Below, piece after piece: positions 16,214 to 24,750 of a stretch of 64,000 nucleotides of DNA. Both the position numbers and the translations under genes were made by a program. A model generated the notes under the pieces. It searched no databases and was not told the DNA's origin. It saw nothing but the letters and a program-made list of their open reading frames with translations. Within the stretch, counting starts at the first letter, position 1; the number at the start of each line of letters is the position of its first letter. The DNA is from Pseudomonadota bacterium (GTDB taxonomy: Bacteria > Pseudomonadota > Alphaproteobacteria > Rhizobiales > Beijerinckiaceae), in the NCBI GenBank assembly GCA_020161575.1, contig JAIUNR010000001.1, positions 124,001 to 188,000 on the forward strand, written 5' to 3'.

Positions 16214-17146
16214 TTATTCCCGCAAGGCTTCCACCAGCACTTTCGCATTGTGTCTCATCAGCGCGATATAGGTCGGGGCAGGGCCTTTTTCATCAGAGAG
16301 TGCATCGGAAAAAAGCGTGCCGCCGATGCGCGCGCCCGTTTCGCGGGCGATCTGCTCCGCGATCTTCGGGTTGGCCATGTTCTCGATGAAAATAGCGCGG
16401 GCCTTTTTCTCCTTCGCCGCGCGGATGATGCGCGCCACATCCTTCGCGGAAGGTTCCCCCTCAGTGGAAATGCCCTGGACAGGGGCCAGCGTGAAGCCGA
16501 ATTCATTGCCGAAGTAACGGAAAGCATCATGATTGGTGATGATGACCCGCTTGTCGCGCGGGATCGCGGCGAAGCCCTTATCCAACTCGGTCTTGAGTGC
16601 TTCCAACTCGGCGAGATAGCGCGCGGCGTTCCTGGCGTAATCCTGCGCACCGGCGGGATCGGCCTTGGCGAGGCCGTCGCGGATGTTGGTGGTGTAGAGT
16701 TTCATCGCCTCGATCGATTGCCAGGCATGGGGGTCGAATTTGCCATGGGAATGCCCATGATCATGGCCGTGATGACCGCCCTCGGCGTTTTCGAGCGCCT
16801 TGAGGCCGGAACTCGCGGTGACAAGCGTCGCCTTGGTTCCGGAGCTTTTCACAAGCCGTATCATGAAGGAGTCGAAGCCGAGGCCGTTGACGATCACCAC
16901 GCCGGCTTCCTTCACCGCCTTCGCATCCGCCGGCTTGGCCTGATAGGCATGGGCATCACCATTGGGACCGACCAGCGAGACGATGCTCACGCGCTCCTTG
17001 CCGATTTCGCGCGCGACATCCGCAAGGATTGAAAAGGAGGTGACAACCTTGACCGGCGCCTGCGCTGTTGCCACGCCGGTTGCGGCCAGCAACACCAAGG
17101 CTGCTGATGTTATAGCGTTTCGAAACAGGGAAATAAGGTTGGCCAT
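16214..17146 (-). CDS. znuA: Zinc ABC transporter, periplasmic zinc-binding protein
   Basis: A 310-residue cluster A-I solute-binding protein that captures Zn(II) in the periplasm. It has a signal peptide (hydrophobic core, cleavage near ATAQA), a His-rich loop (GGHHGHDHGHSHG) typical of ZnuA rather than of manganese binders, and ligand His in DPHAW and TNHDAFRYF. It starts 21 bases after the znuB stop, in a znuC-znuB-znuA-GTPase order. Expression is probably Zur-controlled through the box at 18987-19001. Confidence 0.94.
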   Translation of the reverse strand: MANLISLFRNAITSAALVLLAATGVATAQAPVKVVTSFSILADVAREIGKERVSIVSLVGPNGDAHAYQAKPADAKAVKEAGVVIVNGLGFDSFMIRLVKSSGTKATLVTASSGLKALENAEGGHHGHDHGHSHGKFDPHAWQSIEAMKLYTTNIRDGLAKADPAGAQDYARNAARYLAELEALKTELDKGFAAIPRDKRVIITNHDAFRYFGNEFGFTLAPVQGISTEGEPSAKDVARIIRAAKEKKARAIFIENMANPKIAEQIARETGARIGGTLFSDALSDEKGPAPTYIALMRHNAKVLVEALRE

Positions 17147-17167
17147 GAATATGGTCTCCTGTGCGGA

Positions 17168-18031
17168 TCAGCCTTGAAGATGACGTTGGGGGAGAAGCCT
17201 GCGGCCGAAACCATGCGGCGCGACAAGCAGGGACAAGGCGTAGACCGCGCCTGCGACGAGAATGATCGCGGGACCGGAAGCAAGCCCGGCATGATAGGAA
17301 ATCAGCAGTCCCGCAAGGTTCGCGGCCATGGCGACCGGCACGGCGATGGCGATCATCGTCGTGACATTCTCGCTCCAGAGGCGGGCGGTGCCGGCGGGCA
17401 GCATCATGATCCCGACAACCAGCAAGGTGCCGAGCGCGTGAAAGCCCGCAACGAGATTGAGCACCACCAGCACCAGAAATCCGAGATGGAAGAGCGGGCC
17501 CAGCCGGTGGATTCCCGCCGCGAAACCGGGATCGAGACATTCGATCACCAGCCCGCGATAGCCGATCGCCAGTGCGGCGAGCGTCACGCTCGCGATGGAG
17601 ACGATCAGCAGCAGGGTGGCATCGTCCAGCCCGAGGATCGAGCCGAAAAGCAGGGCGAGCACATCAATATTCGAGCGATTCGCTGAAACGAGGGTGACGC
17701 CCAAGGCGAGCGAAACGAGGTAGAAGGCGGCAAGCGCCATATCCTCCTTCACCAGCGTCACGCGGGAGACGAGTCCCGCCGCCAGCGCGACGCCCAGCCC
17801 CGCCGCGAGCCCGCCGAGCGTCATCATGCCAAGCGAAAGCCCGCCGATGAGAAAACCGAGCGCCGCGCCGGGCAGGATGGCATGGGCCATGGCGTCGCCG
17901 ATCAGGCTCATCCGCCGCAGCATGAGGAACACGCCGATGGGGGCCGCGCCGAGCGAGATCGCGAGCCCGCCGACCAGCGCGCGCTTCATGAAGGGGAATT
18001 CGGCGAAAGGGGCGATGAGAAGATCATACAT
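17168..18031 (-). CDS. znuB: Zinc ABC transporter, permease
   Basis: A 287-residue inner-membrane permease of the ABC-3 family with about eight hydrophobic segments, including GGLAISLGAAPIGVFLMLRR and the conserved GDAMAHAILPG region. It forms the channel through which ZnuA-bound zinc enters, powered by ZnuC. The start is set at 18031, two bases before the znuC stop codon at 18034-18036, so the genes are adjacent; an in-frame ATG at 18052 inside znuC is an alternative. Confidence 0.93.
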   Translation of the reverse strand: MYDLLIAPFAEFPFMKRALVGGLAISLGAAPIGVFLMLRRMSLIGDAMAHAILPGAALGFLIGGLSLGMMTLGGLAAGLGVALAAGLVSRVTLVKEDMALAAFYLVSLALGVTLVSANRSNIDVLALLFGSILGLDDATLLLIVSIASVTLAALAIGYRGLVIECLDPGFAAGIHRLGPLFHLGFLVLVVLNLVAGFHALGTLLVVGIMMLPAGTARLWSENVTTMIAIAVPVAMAANLAGLLISYHAGLASGPAIILVAGAVYALSLLVAPHGFGRRLLPQRHLQG

Positions 18032-18033
18032 CG

Positions 18034-18768
18034 TCAGGCTGCCCGATGACATTCGAGCGCGTCGCGGTCGAAGGCTTCGGCCATGCGGCGCGCATGGTCC
18101 AGATGCGCCTGCGTCAGCACTTCCGTCGTCGCTCCCCAGGCGAGCGGCTCGCGCGCGAGCAGCAAGGTTTGCGGGAACGCCGCGCGCACGAGGTCGAGAT
18201 CATGCAACACGGCGAGGATCGTGCGCCCTTCCGCGTGCCAGCCTTTGACGATGGCCATGAGGTCATCGATCGTGCGCGAGTCGATGGCGGTGAAAGGCTC
18301 GTCGAGCAGGATCAGCGGGGCGTTCTGGAGCATCAGCCGCGCAAAGAGCAGGCGCTGCAACTGCCCGCCCGAGAGCGTACGGATCGGACGATCCTCGAAG
18401 CCGGCCAGCCCGACCTTGCCGATGGCTTCCAGCGCCTGACGGCGGGCATGCCGCCCGATGCCGCCGAACAAGCCTGCCTTGCCGCAGAGCCCCGTCAACG
18501 CGAGATCAAAGACAGAGACCGGAAAATCCCGCCCGAGATCGGCGATCTGCGGCATGTAGGCGAGCGCGCCGGATGCACGCTCGATCCTGCCGCCCAGCGG
18601 GGCGATGCGCCCGGCAATGCCCTTGAGCAGGGTGGATTTGCCGCCGCCATTCGGCCCGACGATGGCAAGCAGGGCACCGCGCTCCACCGTGCCGTCGAGA
18701 TGATGCACGGCCGGGTGGCGTTCATAACCGAGCGTGAGATCGCGGAAGGTGAGCGCGGCTTCAGCCAT
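18034..18768 (-). CDS. znuC: Zinc ABC transporter, ATP-binding protein
   Basis: A 244-residue ATPase with Walker A GPNGGGKST, Q-loop MPQIADLG, signature LSGGQLQR, Walker B LILLDEPF and switch His in VLHDLD. It energises zinc uptake with ZnuB and ZnuA. Its ATG at 18768 overlaps the 3' end of the upstream His-rich gene by 8 bases, so translation is likely coupled. It is the second gene of the predicted Zur operon. Confidence 0.94.
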   Translation of the reverse strand: MAEAALTFRDLTLGYERHPAVHHLDGTVERGALLAIVGPNGGGKSTLLKGIAGRIAPLGGRIERASGALAYMPQIADLGRDFPVSVFDLALTGLCGKAGLFGGIGRHARRQALEAIGKVGLAGFEDRPIRTLSGGQLQRLLFARLMLQNAPLILLDEPFTAIDSRTIDDLMAIVKGWHAEGRTILAVLHDLDLVRAAFPQTLLLAREPLAWGATTEVLTQAHLDHARRMAEAFDRDALECHRAA

Positions 18769-18982
18769 GATGGAGCGCCCAGAAAGTCAGCAGCCAGAGG
18801 GCGGCGATGAGCGGTGCCGCGAGCAGGAGCCGTTGCCAGGCTGCCAGCGCCAGCAACGAGCGGCCCGGAAAGGGGCGCGAAGGCGCGTGATGGTGGTGAT
18901 CATGCGCGTGCCCGCCATGCCCGTGCGGCTTGTGCGCGTGCGGATGGTTCGACGAGGCGGCTGGAGAGTGCTCACTAGGCAT
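18761..18982 (-). CDS. His-rich small membrane protein, first gene of the zinc operon
   Basis: A 73-residue protein in two parts: an N-terminal stretch of Ser/Pro/Ala then about 13 His interspersed with Gly, Pro and Lys (positions 13-33, ending in DHHHH), and a C-terminal membrane helix (LLLAAPLIAALWLLTFWAL). The His-rich face could bind zinc near the membrane beside ZnuB. It overlaps znuC by 8 bases. The ATG at 18982 lies only 4 bases from the Zur-like box and has no ribosome site, so a leaderless or very short-leader mRNA is possible. I do not recognise a named family. Confidence 0.75.
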   Translation of the reverse strand: MPSEHSPAASSNHPHAHKPHGHGGHAHDHHHHAPSRPFPGRSLLALAAWQRLLLAAPLIAALWLLTFWALHHG

Positions 18983-18986
18983 TGTA

Positions 18987-19001
18987 TGTTATAGTATAAC
19001 A
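18987..19001. promoter_or_regulatory. Zur-like operator
   Basis: TGTTATAGTATAACA is a perfect 15-base palindrome around a central G. AT-rich TGTTATA-n-TATAACA palindromes are typical Zur sites in alphaproteobacteria. It lies just ahead of the His-rich gene and znuCBA, where bound Zur-Zn would block the promoter; a TTGATA -35 candidate lies 11 bases upstream of the box on the minus strand. The Zur gene itself is not in the window. Confidence 0.72.
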
Positions 19002-19038
19002 ATTTATGGAAATATCAAGGCGGCGGACCGCCTCGATA

Positions 19039-19272
19039 TCAATCGTAGAGCGGTTCGATCTTCGCCGCGCCGCGCACGAAACGGTAGGTGACGTAAATAC
19101 CCGCGAGCAGGCAGGCCACGATGAGGCCGATGGTGAACTCCTCGCCCATGCCGGTCAGCCCGCCCAGAGCCCAGCCCAGCGCGAGCGCGGCGGCGATGAT
19201 CTCGGTGCCGACAAGGATCGCGGCGCAGATCACGGTCAGCGCGTTCTGGCGGTTGAAACGTTTCGCGGCCAT
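19039..19272 (-). CDS. Small hypothetical membrane protein
   Basis: A 77-residue protein with two hydrophobic helices (ALTVICAAILVGTEIIAAALALGW and FTIGLIVACLLAGIYVTYRF) joined by a Gly-rich turn. The start at 19272 is preferred over an ATG at 19287 because GGAG lies 6 bases before it. It lies between the NicO-type gene and the Zur-like box, all on the minus strand. Function is unknown; the position suggests a metal-related or merely adjacent gene. Confidence 0.65.
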   Translation of the reverse strand: MAAKRFNRQNALTVICAAILVGTEIIAAALALGWALGGLTGMGEEFTIGLIVACLLAGIYVTYRFVRGAAKIEPLYD

Positions 19273-19350
19273 GGCCAACTCCGACATTCTCCGGCACGAT
19301 CGCCGTCTGTTTGAGCGCTAACGCCTTTCGCAGGCGAGCGCAATCGTTCT

Positions 19351-20286
19351 TCAGGCGCCCGCGCTCATCATCCCCGCGAGCAGGGCCGCGCCGAAAAGCG
19401 CGAGGGCGAGGCCCGCCAGCATTTCTACCGCAAGCACGGCGCGCGAGAGCGTGCCCGGCCCCGAGATGAGATTCAGCGCCAGTACCTTCGCCTTCACCGC
19501 CAGCAGCGCGAAAAGGCTGGTGCCGATCGCGGTGCCCAGCGCCATCGCGCTCACGGCGAGCGCGCCTGCGGCGAACAGCCCCTTGGCGAGCGCGAAGACG
19601 AGCAGGATCACCGCGCCCGAGCAGGGACGGATGCCCGCGCCGATCGCGATGAGCGCGAGATCGCGCGTCGATGCCTGCGCGAAACGCGCGGGATCGCCAT
19701 GGTCATGCCCGCATGAGGGGTCGTCGCAGGCTGGATCATGCGTGCCGGCATGCCCGAAAAAGCGCCGGCCTTTCCGCCACATGATCCAGAGCCCCATGAA
19801 GAGGATGATGGCGAAGCCGGTGATTTCAATGATGCGGATCGTGCCGTCCATCATCCGTGCGCCGCCGCCCGCAACAAGCGACACGGCGAATACGACGCCA
19901 AGCGCGATCAGCGCCTGTACGCCCGCGGCGCCGAAGGAAAGCGCGATGCCGCGCTTCAGCGCTGTTTCATTCGCAACGAGATAGCTCGCGATTACCGCCT
20001 TGCCATGGCCGGGGCCGATCGCATGGACAAGGCCATAGAGGAAGGCGAGACCGACGAGGCTCCACAGCGCGCTCGGCTCGGTCGCGACAAGGCCGATTGC
20101 CTGCGAAAGCGCCTTATGGAACGCGGCCTGCTGCTGTAGGAACCACGCGGCGATGCCGCCTGCCGGTTGCGGCGCCCCGCCCACAAAGCCGCCGGTGCCG
20201 AACGGATTGCCCTGCGCGAGGGCAGGCGCGTGGAAAAACACCGCCCCGAGGAGCGCGCCCAACGTCGGCACCATCCTGCCCGTCAT
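19351..20286 (-). CDS. NicO-family nickel/cobalt (RcnA-like) transporter
   Basis: A 311-residue membrane protein with a signal-like N-terminus, then about six membrane helices. Markers are HAIGPGHGKAVIASYL, a cytosolic/periplasmic loop with Cys and His (HDPACDDPSCGHDHGD), and AIGAGIRPCSGAVILL, all typical of the RcnA/NicO group. The start at 20286 overlaps the DUF1007 stop (ATGA). Direction and metal are not proven: RcnA exports Ni/Co, whereas DUF1007-linked relatives occur near zinc genes, as here. Confidence 0.85.
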   Translation of the reverse strand: MTGRMVPTLGALLGAVFFHAPALAQGNPFGTGGFVGGAPQPAGGIAAWFLQQQAAFHKALSQAIGLVATEPSALWSLVGLAFLYGLVHAIGPGHGKAVIASYLVANETALKRGIALSFGAAGVQALIALGVVFAVSLVAGGGARMMDGTIRIIEITGFAIILFMGLWIMWRKGRRFFGHAGTHDPACDDPSCGHDHGDPARFAQASTRDLALIAIGAGIRPCSGAVILLVFALAKGLFAAGALAVSAMALGTAIGTSLFALLAVKAKVLALNLISGPGTLSRAVLAVEMLAGLALALFGAALLAGMMSAGA

Positions 20287-20930
20287 TTGCACGCGAATCG
20301 GACCGGGATCGCCCATTCAGCTTCCGCGCCCGCCTTCATCGACTGGAAGAAGCTCTCCGAAAGCTGGGAAAGGCGCTGTGTCACACTCGCGCTCGGCGGT
20401 GCGATTTCTGCCGTACAGGCCAGCTTCCCGCCTTCAATCTCGACCGGCTTTTCCTTCAGGAATTCGAAAGCGACGAAATAGCTCGGATCGTAGACTTCGA
20501 GCTTTGCCTCGCGGATCGCGGGTTTCTTCGATGTCACCGGCAAGGTGAAATGGAGGGTCAGCGCCTTGCCGTCATGGGTGAGGTAATAATCCTGCACCGC
20601 GCCGAATTCCGCGCTCGCCTTGCCTTGCTTGAGAAAGGAAAAGAATCCGTATTCGTGCAGCGATTCCACGTTGATCTGGGCGAGTTCCTTCAACTCCTCG
20701 CGGTCAAGCTTGCCGTCCTTGTTCTTGTCGAGTCCCTGCGTCGAATAGGCCGAGAACGGCTCGTCGAAGGTCCAGGCATGGCGAAGAGCGGTGATAGCGC
20801 CCGCATCATCAAGTACGATGACTGTCTTGACGCTGACCTGGACATGCGGATGCGCCATCGCGCCGCCCGACGCAAGGCAAGAGCCCAGAGCTGCTGCCAT
20901 CAGGGCGGCAATACGGGTGTTCGATCGCAT
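20283..20930 (-). CDS. DUF1007 family periplasmic protein with EF-hand-like loop
   Basis: A 215-residue exported protein: the signal peptide ends near GGAMA, exposing a mature N-terminal HPHV, a possible metal-binding N-terminus seen across this family. An EF-hand-like loop DKNKDGKLDREE (about residues 68-79) could bind calcium. Two Cys occur in the C-terminal half (LACTAE and RFACK). It overlaps the NicO-type gene and almost certainly works with it as a periplasmic partner for metal movement. Confidence 0.85.
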   Translation of the reverse strand: MRSNTRIAALMAAALGSCLASGGAMAHPHVQVSVKTVIVLDDAGAITALRHAWTFDEPFSAYSTQGLDKNKDGKLDREELKELAQINVESLHEYGFFSFLKQGKASAEFGAVQDYYLTHDGKALTLHFTLPVTSKKPAIREAKLEVYDPSYFVAFEFLKEKPVEIEGGKLACTAEIAPPSASVTQRLSQLSESFFQSMKAGAEAEWAIPVRFACK

Positions 20931-20960
20931 TCTGGCTCCGTGAACAGGGAATCAGCTCGG

Positions 20961-20988
20961 CATTATGCCTCATATCCCTTCATTATGC
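20961..20988. repeat. Direct repeat CATTATGC, possible control site
   Basis: CATTATGC occurs at 20961-20968 and 20981-20988, exactly 20 bases apart, in the gap between DUF1007 and the divergent oxidoreductase gene. On the minus strand each copy reads GCATAATG and contains a -10-like CATAAT. It could be paired promoters or an operator; nothing further supports either. Confidence 0.3.
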
Positions 20989-21162
20989 GAAATCCGGGCC
21001 GGAAGATGGCGAGGGGATGAAGGTGGTCCCTGTGCACGAGTTTTGAAAGGTTCTCGAACGGGCTAGAAATGTCAGCAATGCTGACGTATACGAGAGGCAA
21101 AGAAGCGCGCAGAATGCTCTTCCCTGAGCCGCCTGACGTGCCACCCCGAGGAGGAGACGAAT

Positions 21163-24100
21163 ATGGGCCAGCCGCTTTCGCTCAAGGATGTGTCGCTCGA
21201 GGACAAGTACGACCTCGCCGCCGAACAGGTTTTCCTCTCCGGCACGCAAGCGGTGGTCCGGCTGCTGCTGATGCAGCAGGAACGCGACCGGCGCGCGGGG
21301 CTGGATACGGCCGGTTTCGTTTCGGGCTATCGCGGATCGCCCCTCGGCGGGCTCGACCAGCAGATGTTCAAGGCCGGCAAACAGCTGAAGCGGCAGAATA
21401 TCCGCTTCGAGCCCGGCCTCAACGAGGATCTCGCGGCCACCGCCTGCTGGGGCACGCAGCAGGCCGAGATGCGTGGCGAGGGCAAGCATCAGGGCGTTTT
21501 CGCGCTGTGGTACGGCAAGGGGCCGGGGGTCGACCGTACCGGCGATGTCTTCCGCCACGCCAATATGGCCGGTTCCTCGAAATTCGGCGGCGTGGTCTGC
21601 CTTTCCGGCGATGATCACACGGCGGAGAGCTCCACCAACGCGCACCAGACGGAATTCAACTTCGTCGATACGATGATCCCGATCCTCAATCCCGCCGGGG
21701 TGCAGGAAATGCTGGATTTCGGGCTCCATGCCTTCGCGCTTTCGCGTTATGCGGGTGTCTGGGTGGCGCTCAAGGGCGTGAAGGACAATGTGGAATCGAC
21801 AGCCTCCGTCGATGGCCGCATCGATCGGGTTTCCATTGCCATCCCCAATGATTTCGAAATGCCGCCCGGCGGGCTTAATATCCGCCCGCGCGATAATTTC
21901 CTGGAGCAGGAGCATCGCCTGCATGCCTTCAAGCGCGCGGCGGTGCTCGCCTATTTCCGCGCCAACCAGCTCGACAAACTCATCTATTCGGGCGGCTCCA
22001 GGCCGCGCATCGGCATCATCACGGTGGGCAAGAACTACCTTGACGTGATGCAGGCCCTCGAATTGCTGGGGGTCGACGAGACGAAGGCGGTTCGCCTTGG
22101 CCTCAAGGTGCTCAAGCTTGCCTCGCCCTGGCCCGTGGACCCTATCCGCCTGATGGATTTCGTCCGCGACATCGATCTGTGCATGGTTGTCGAGGAGAAG
22201 CGCTCGCTGATCGAGGTGCAGGTGCGCGAGGAGCTTTACGGCTCCGCGCATCAGCCGGTGGTCGTCGGCAAGAAGGATGAGAAGGGCGATTGGCTCTTCC
22301 CGGTCCATGGCGCGCTCGACCCGAACGACATCGCCATCGCCCTTGGATCGCGCCTGCTGGTTTACGGTGCCGACGCGGATCTTGCCGAAAGGCTCGACAA
22401 GGTGAAGGCGGCGCAGGGCAGCGTGGGAGAGGTGGTCGAGCTGGCCAGCCGCACGCCCTATTTCTGTTCGGGCTGTCCGCACAATTCCTCGACCAAGCTG
22501 CCCGAAGGCGCGCGCGGCTATGCCGGCATCGGCTGTCATTACATGGTCCAGTGGATGGATCGCGAGACCGAAGGCTTCACCCAGATGGGCGGCGAGGGGG
22601 CGAACTGGATCGGCGAGGCGCCGTTCTCGAAACGCGGCCATGTCTTCCAGAATCTCGGCGACGGCACCTACAACCATTCCGGTATTCTCGCGCTGCGCTG
22701 GGCGCTCGCGGCCAAGACCAACATCACCTACAAGATCCTATTCAATGATGCCGTGGCCATGACCGGCGGGCAGCATCACGAGGGCAATCTGACGCCGGAC
22801 ATGATCGCGCGGCAGGTGCGCGCCGAGGGCGTGGAGCGCATCGCGCTGGTCTCGGACGAGCCGGATAAATACGGGCCGGAATATTCCTGGCCGCCCGGCA
22901 TCACCTTCCATCATCGTTCCGAGCTGATGATGGTTCAGAAGGAGCTGGCGGCGATTTCCGGCGTAACGGTGATGATCTATGATCAGACCTGCGCGGCGGA
23001 GAAGCGCCGCCGCCGCAAGCGCGGCCTTTATCCCGATCCCGACAAGCGCGCCTTCATCAACGAGCTGGTCTGCGAGGGGTGCGGTGATTGCGGAACCGCC
23101 TCGAACTGCGTGTCGGTGCAGGCGGTCGAGACCGAGTTCGGGCGCAAGCGCAGGATCGACCAATCCTCCTGCAACAAGGATTTCTCCTGCGTTGACGGGT
23201 TCTGCCCGAGTTTCGTGACGGTTTCGGGCGCACGTCCGCGCAAGCTCGGCGGCTCCAACAAGGGAACGGCCCTGCCCAAACTGCCCGAACCCGCGATCCC
23301 TGATCTTGACCGGCAAGGCTGGGCGGCCATCGTCACCGGCGTTGGTGGCACGGGTGTTGTCACGATCGGCGCTATTCTCGGCATGGCGGCGCATCTCGAA
23401 GGGCGCGGCTGCGGCATGATCGACATGGCGGGTCTCGCGCAGAAGGGCGGGGCGGTCTATTCGCATATCCGTCTTGCGAAACGCCCGGAGGATATCCACG
23501 CCATCCGCGTTTCCGCAGGCATGGCGGATCTGGTTCTTGGCTGCGACCTCGTTGTTTCGGGGTCTAAGAAAGTCCTGACCGCCGTGCGCGCCGGGGAGAC
23601 GAGGATGATCGTCAATACGGCGGAGGTCCTGCCGGGCGATTTCACCCGCAACCCGGATTACGCCATCCCGACGGAGCGGCTCAAGCGTGCCATCCTTGTC
23701 GCGGCGGGCCGTGATCAGGTCCATTTCCTCGATGCCACCCGGATCGCGACCACGCTGTTCGGTCAATCCATCGCGGCGAATATGTTTCTCCTCGGCTATG
23801 CCTATCAGCAGGGCGGCGTTCCGCTTCACGCGCTTTCCATCGAACGTGCGATCGAGCTCAATGGCGAGGCGGTCGCGATGAACCGGGAAGCGTTCCGCTG
23901 GGGGCGTGCCGTGGCGCATCAGCCCGATCTCGCCGCCGCTTTCCTCAAGGGGAGCGATCACGTCACCACGCATGTTCTTTCCGATACGCCGGAAGAGAGC
24001 ATCGCGCGGCGCGTGGCCTTCCTCACGGAATATCAGGATCGTGCCTATGCCGAGAGCTATCGCCGGTTCATCGACAAAGTGAAGGCGCGCGAGAATGCGG

Positions 24101-24651
24101 TAAGCCCCGGTTCGAGTGCGCTCACGCAGGCGGTTGCGAGAAGCCTTTTCAAGCTGATGGCCTACAAGGACGAATACGAGGTGGCCCGCCTTTATACGGC
24201 TCCCGCCTTCCGCCAGCAGCTGAGGGACGCTTTCGAGGGCGAGGATATCCGCCTCACTTTCTATCTCGCGCCGCCGATTCTGGCGCGCGTTAATCCCGCG
24301 ACCGGCAAGCCGCGCAAGATGGAATTCGGGCCGTGGATGCTCTCCTTCTTCGGCCTGCTGAGGCATGGCAAGCGCCTGCGCGGCACGGTTTTCGACCCCT
24401 TCGGGCGCACTGCCGAGCGCAAGGATGAGCGCGCGCGCATCGCGCGTTTCCGCGAGACGGTGGAAGGAATGATGGCCGGGCTTTCTCCCCGAAACCTCGC
24501 CGTCGCGGTGGAGATCGCACAACTCCCGGAAACCATTCGCGGATATGGCCATGTGAGGGCAAAGAACGCTCAAAACGCGGACCACAAGGAGAGCGCGCTC
24601 CTCGCTCGCTTCTCCGCGCCCGAACAGGGGATGCGAACCGCTGCGGAATGA
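21163..24651 (+). CDS. Indolepyruvate ferredoxin oxidoreductase family protein (fused alpha-gamma form)
   Basis: A 1162-residue single-chain 2-oxoacid:acceptor oxidoreductase, oxidising aryl- or branched-chain 2-oxoacids to acyl-CoA. The thiamine-diphosphate domain shows CSGCPHNSST (from residue 435) and GDGTYNHSG (about 500); a 4Fe-4S segment has CEGCGDCGTASNC (from 637) and later CNKDFSCVDGFCP; the gamma domain begins GVGGTGVVT (727). The fused form with few cluster motifs is the type found in proteobacteria. A clear Shine-Dalgarno (GAGGAGGAGA) precedes the ATG. The downstream regulator and acyl-CoA ligase/ABC cluster suggest aromatic or branched acid catabolism. Confidence 0.92.
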   Translation: MGQPLSLKDVSLEDKYDLAAEQVFLSGTQAVVRLLLMQQERDRRAGLDTAGFVSGYRGSPLGGLDQQMFKAGKQLKRQNIRFEPGLNEDLAATACWGTQQAEMRGEGKHQGVFALWYGKGPGVDRTGDVFRHANMAGSSKFGGVVCLSGDDHTAESSTNAHQTEFNFVDTMIPILNPAGVQEMLDFGLHAFALSRYAGVWVALKGVKDNVESTASVDGRIDRVSIAIPNDFEMPPGGLNIRPRDNFLEQEHRLHAFKRAAVLAYFRANQLDKLIYSGGSRPRIGIITVGKNYLDVMQALELLGVDETKAVRLGLKVLKLASPWPVDPIRLMDFVRDIDLCMVVEEKRSLIEVQVREELYGSAHQPVVVGKKDEKGDWLFPVHGALDPNDIAIALGSRLLVYGADADLAERLDKVKAAQGSVGEVVELASRTPYFCSGCPHNSSTKLPEGARGYAGIGCHYMVQWMDRETEGFTQMGGEGANWIGEAPFSKRGHVFQNLGDGTYNHSGILALRWALAAKTNITYKILFNDAVAMTGGQHHEGNLTPDMIARQVRAEGVERIALVSDEPDKYGPEYSWPPGITFHHRSELMMVQKELAAISGVTVMIYDQTCAAEKRRRRKRGLYPDPDKRAFINELVCEGCGDCGTASNCVSVQAVETEFGRKRRIDQSSCNKDFSCVDGFCPSFVTVSGARPRKLGGSNKGTALPKLPEPAIPDLDRQGWAAIVTGVGGTGVVTIGAILGMAAHLEGRGCGMIDMAGLAQKGGAVYSHIRLAKRPEDIHAIRVSAGMADLVLGCDLVVSGSKKVLTAVRAGETRMIVNTAEVLPGDFTRNPDYAIPTERLKRAILVAAGRDQVHFLDATRIATTLFGQSIAANMFLLGYAYQQGGVPLHALSIERAIELNGEAVAMNREAFRWGRAVAHQPDLAAAFLKGSDHVTTHVLSDTPEESIARRVAFLTEYQDRAYAESYRRFIDKVKARENAVSPGSSALTQAVARSLFKLMAYKDEYEVARLYTAPAFRQQLRDAFEGEDIRLTFYLAPPILARVNPATGKPRKMEFGPWMLSFFGLLRHGKRLRGTVFDPFGRTAERKDERARIARFRETVEGMMAGLSPRNLAVAVEIAQLPETIRGYGHVRAKNAQNADHKESALLARFSAPEQGMRTAAE

Positions 24652-24750
24652 CCTGCGGAAAAGCGGGTTTCACCGCCCTTGCACCATGAGCCGCGCAGAG
24701 CGATACTTAAGCGGGGCGGAGAGAACATATCCCGCCACGCGGGAGAAGCC

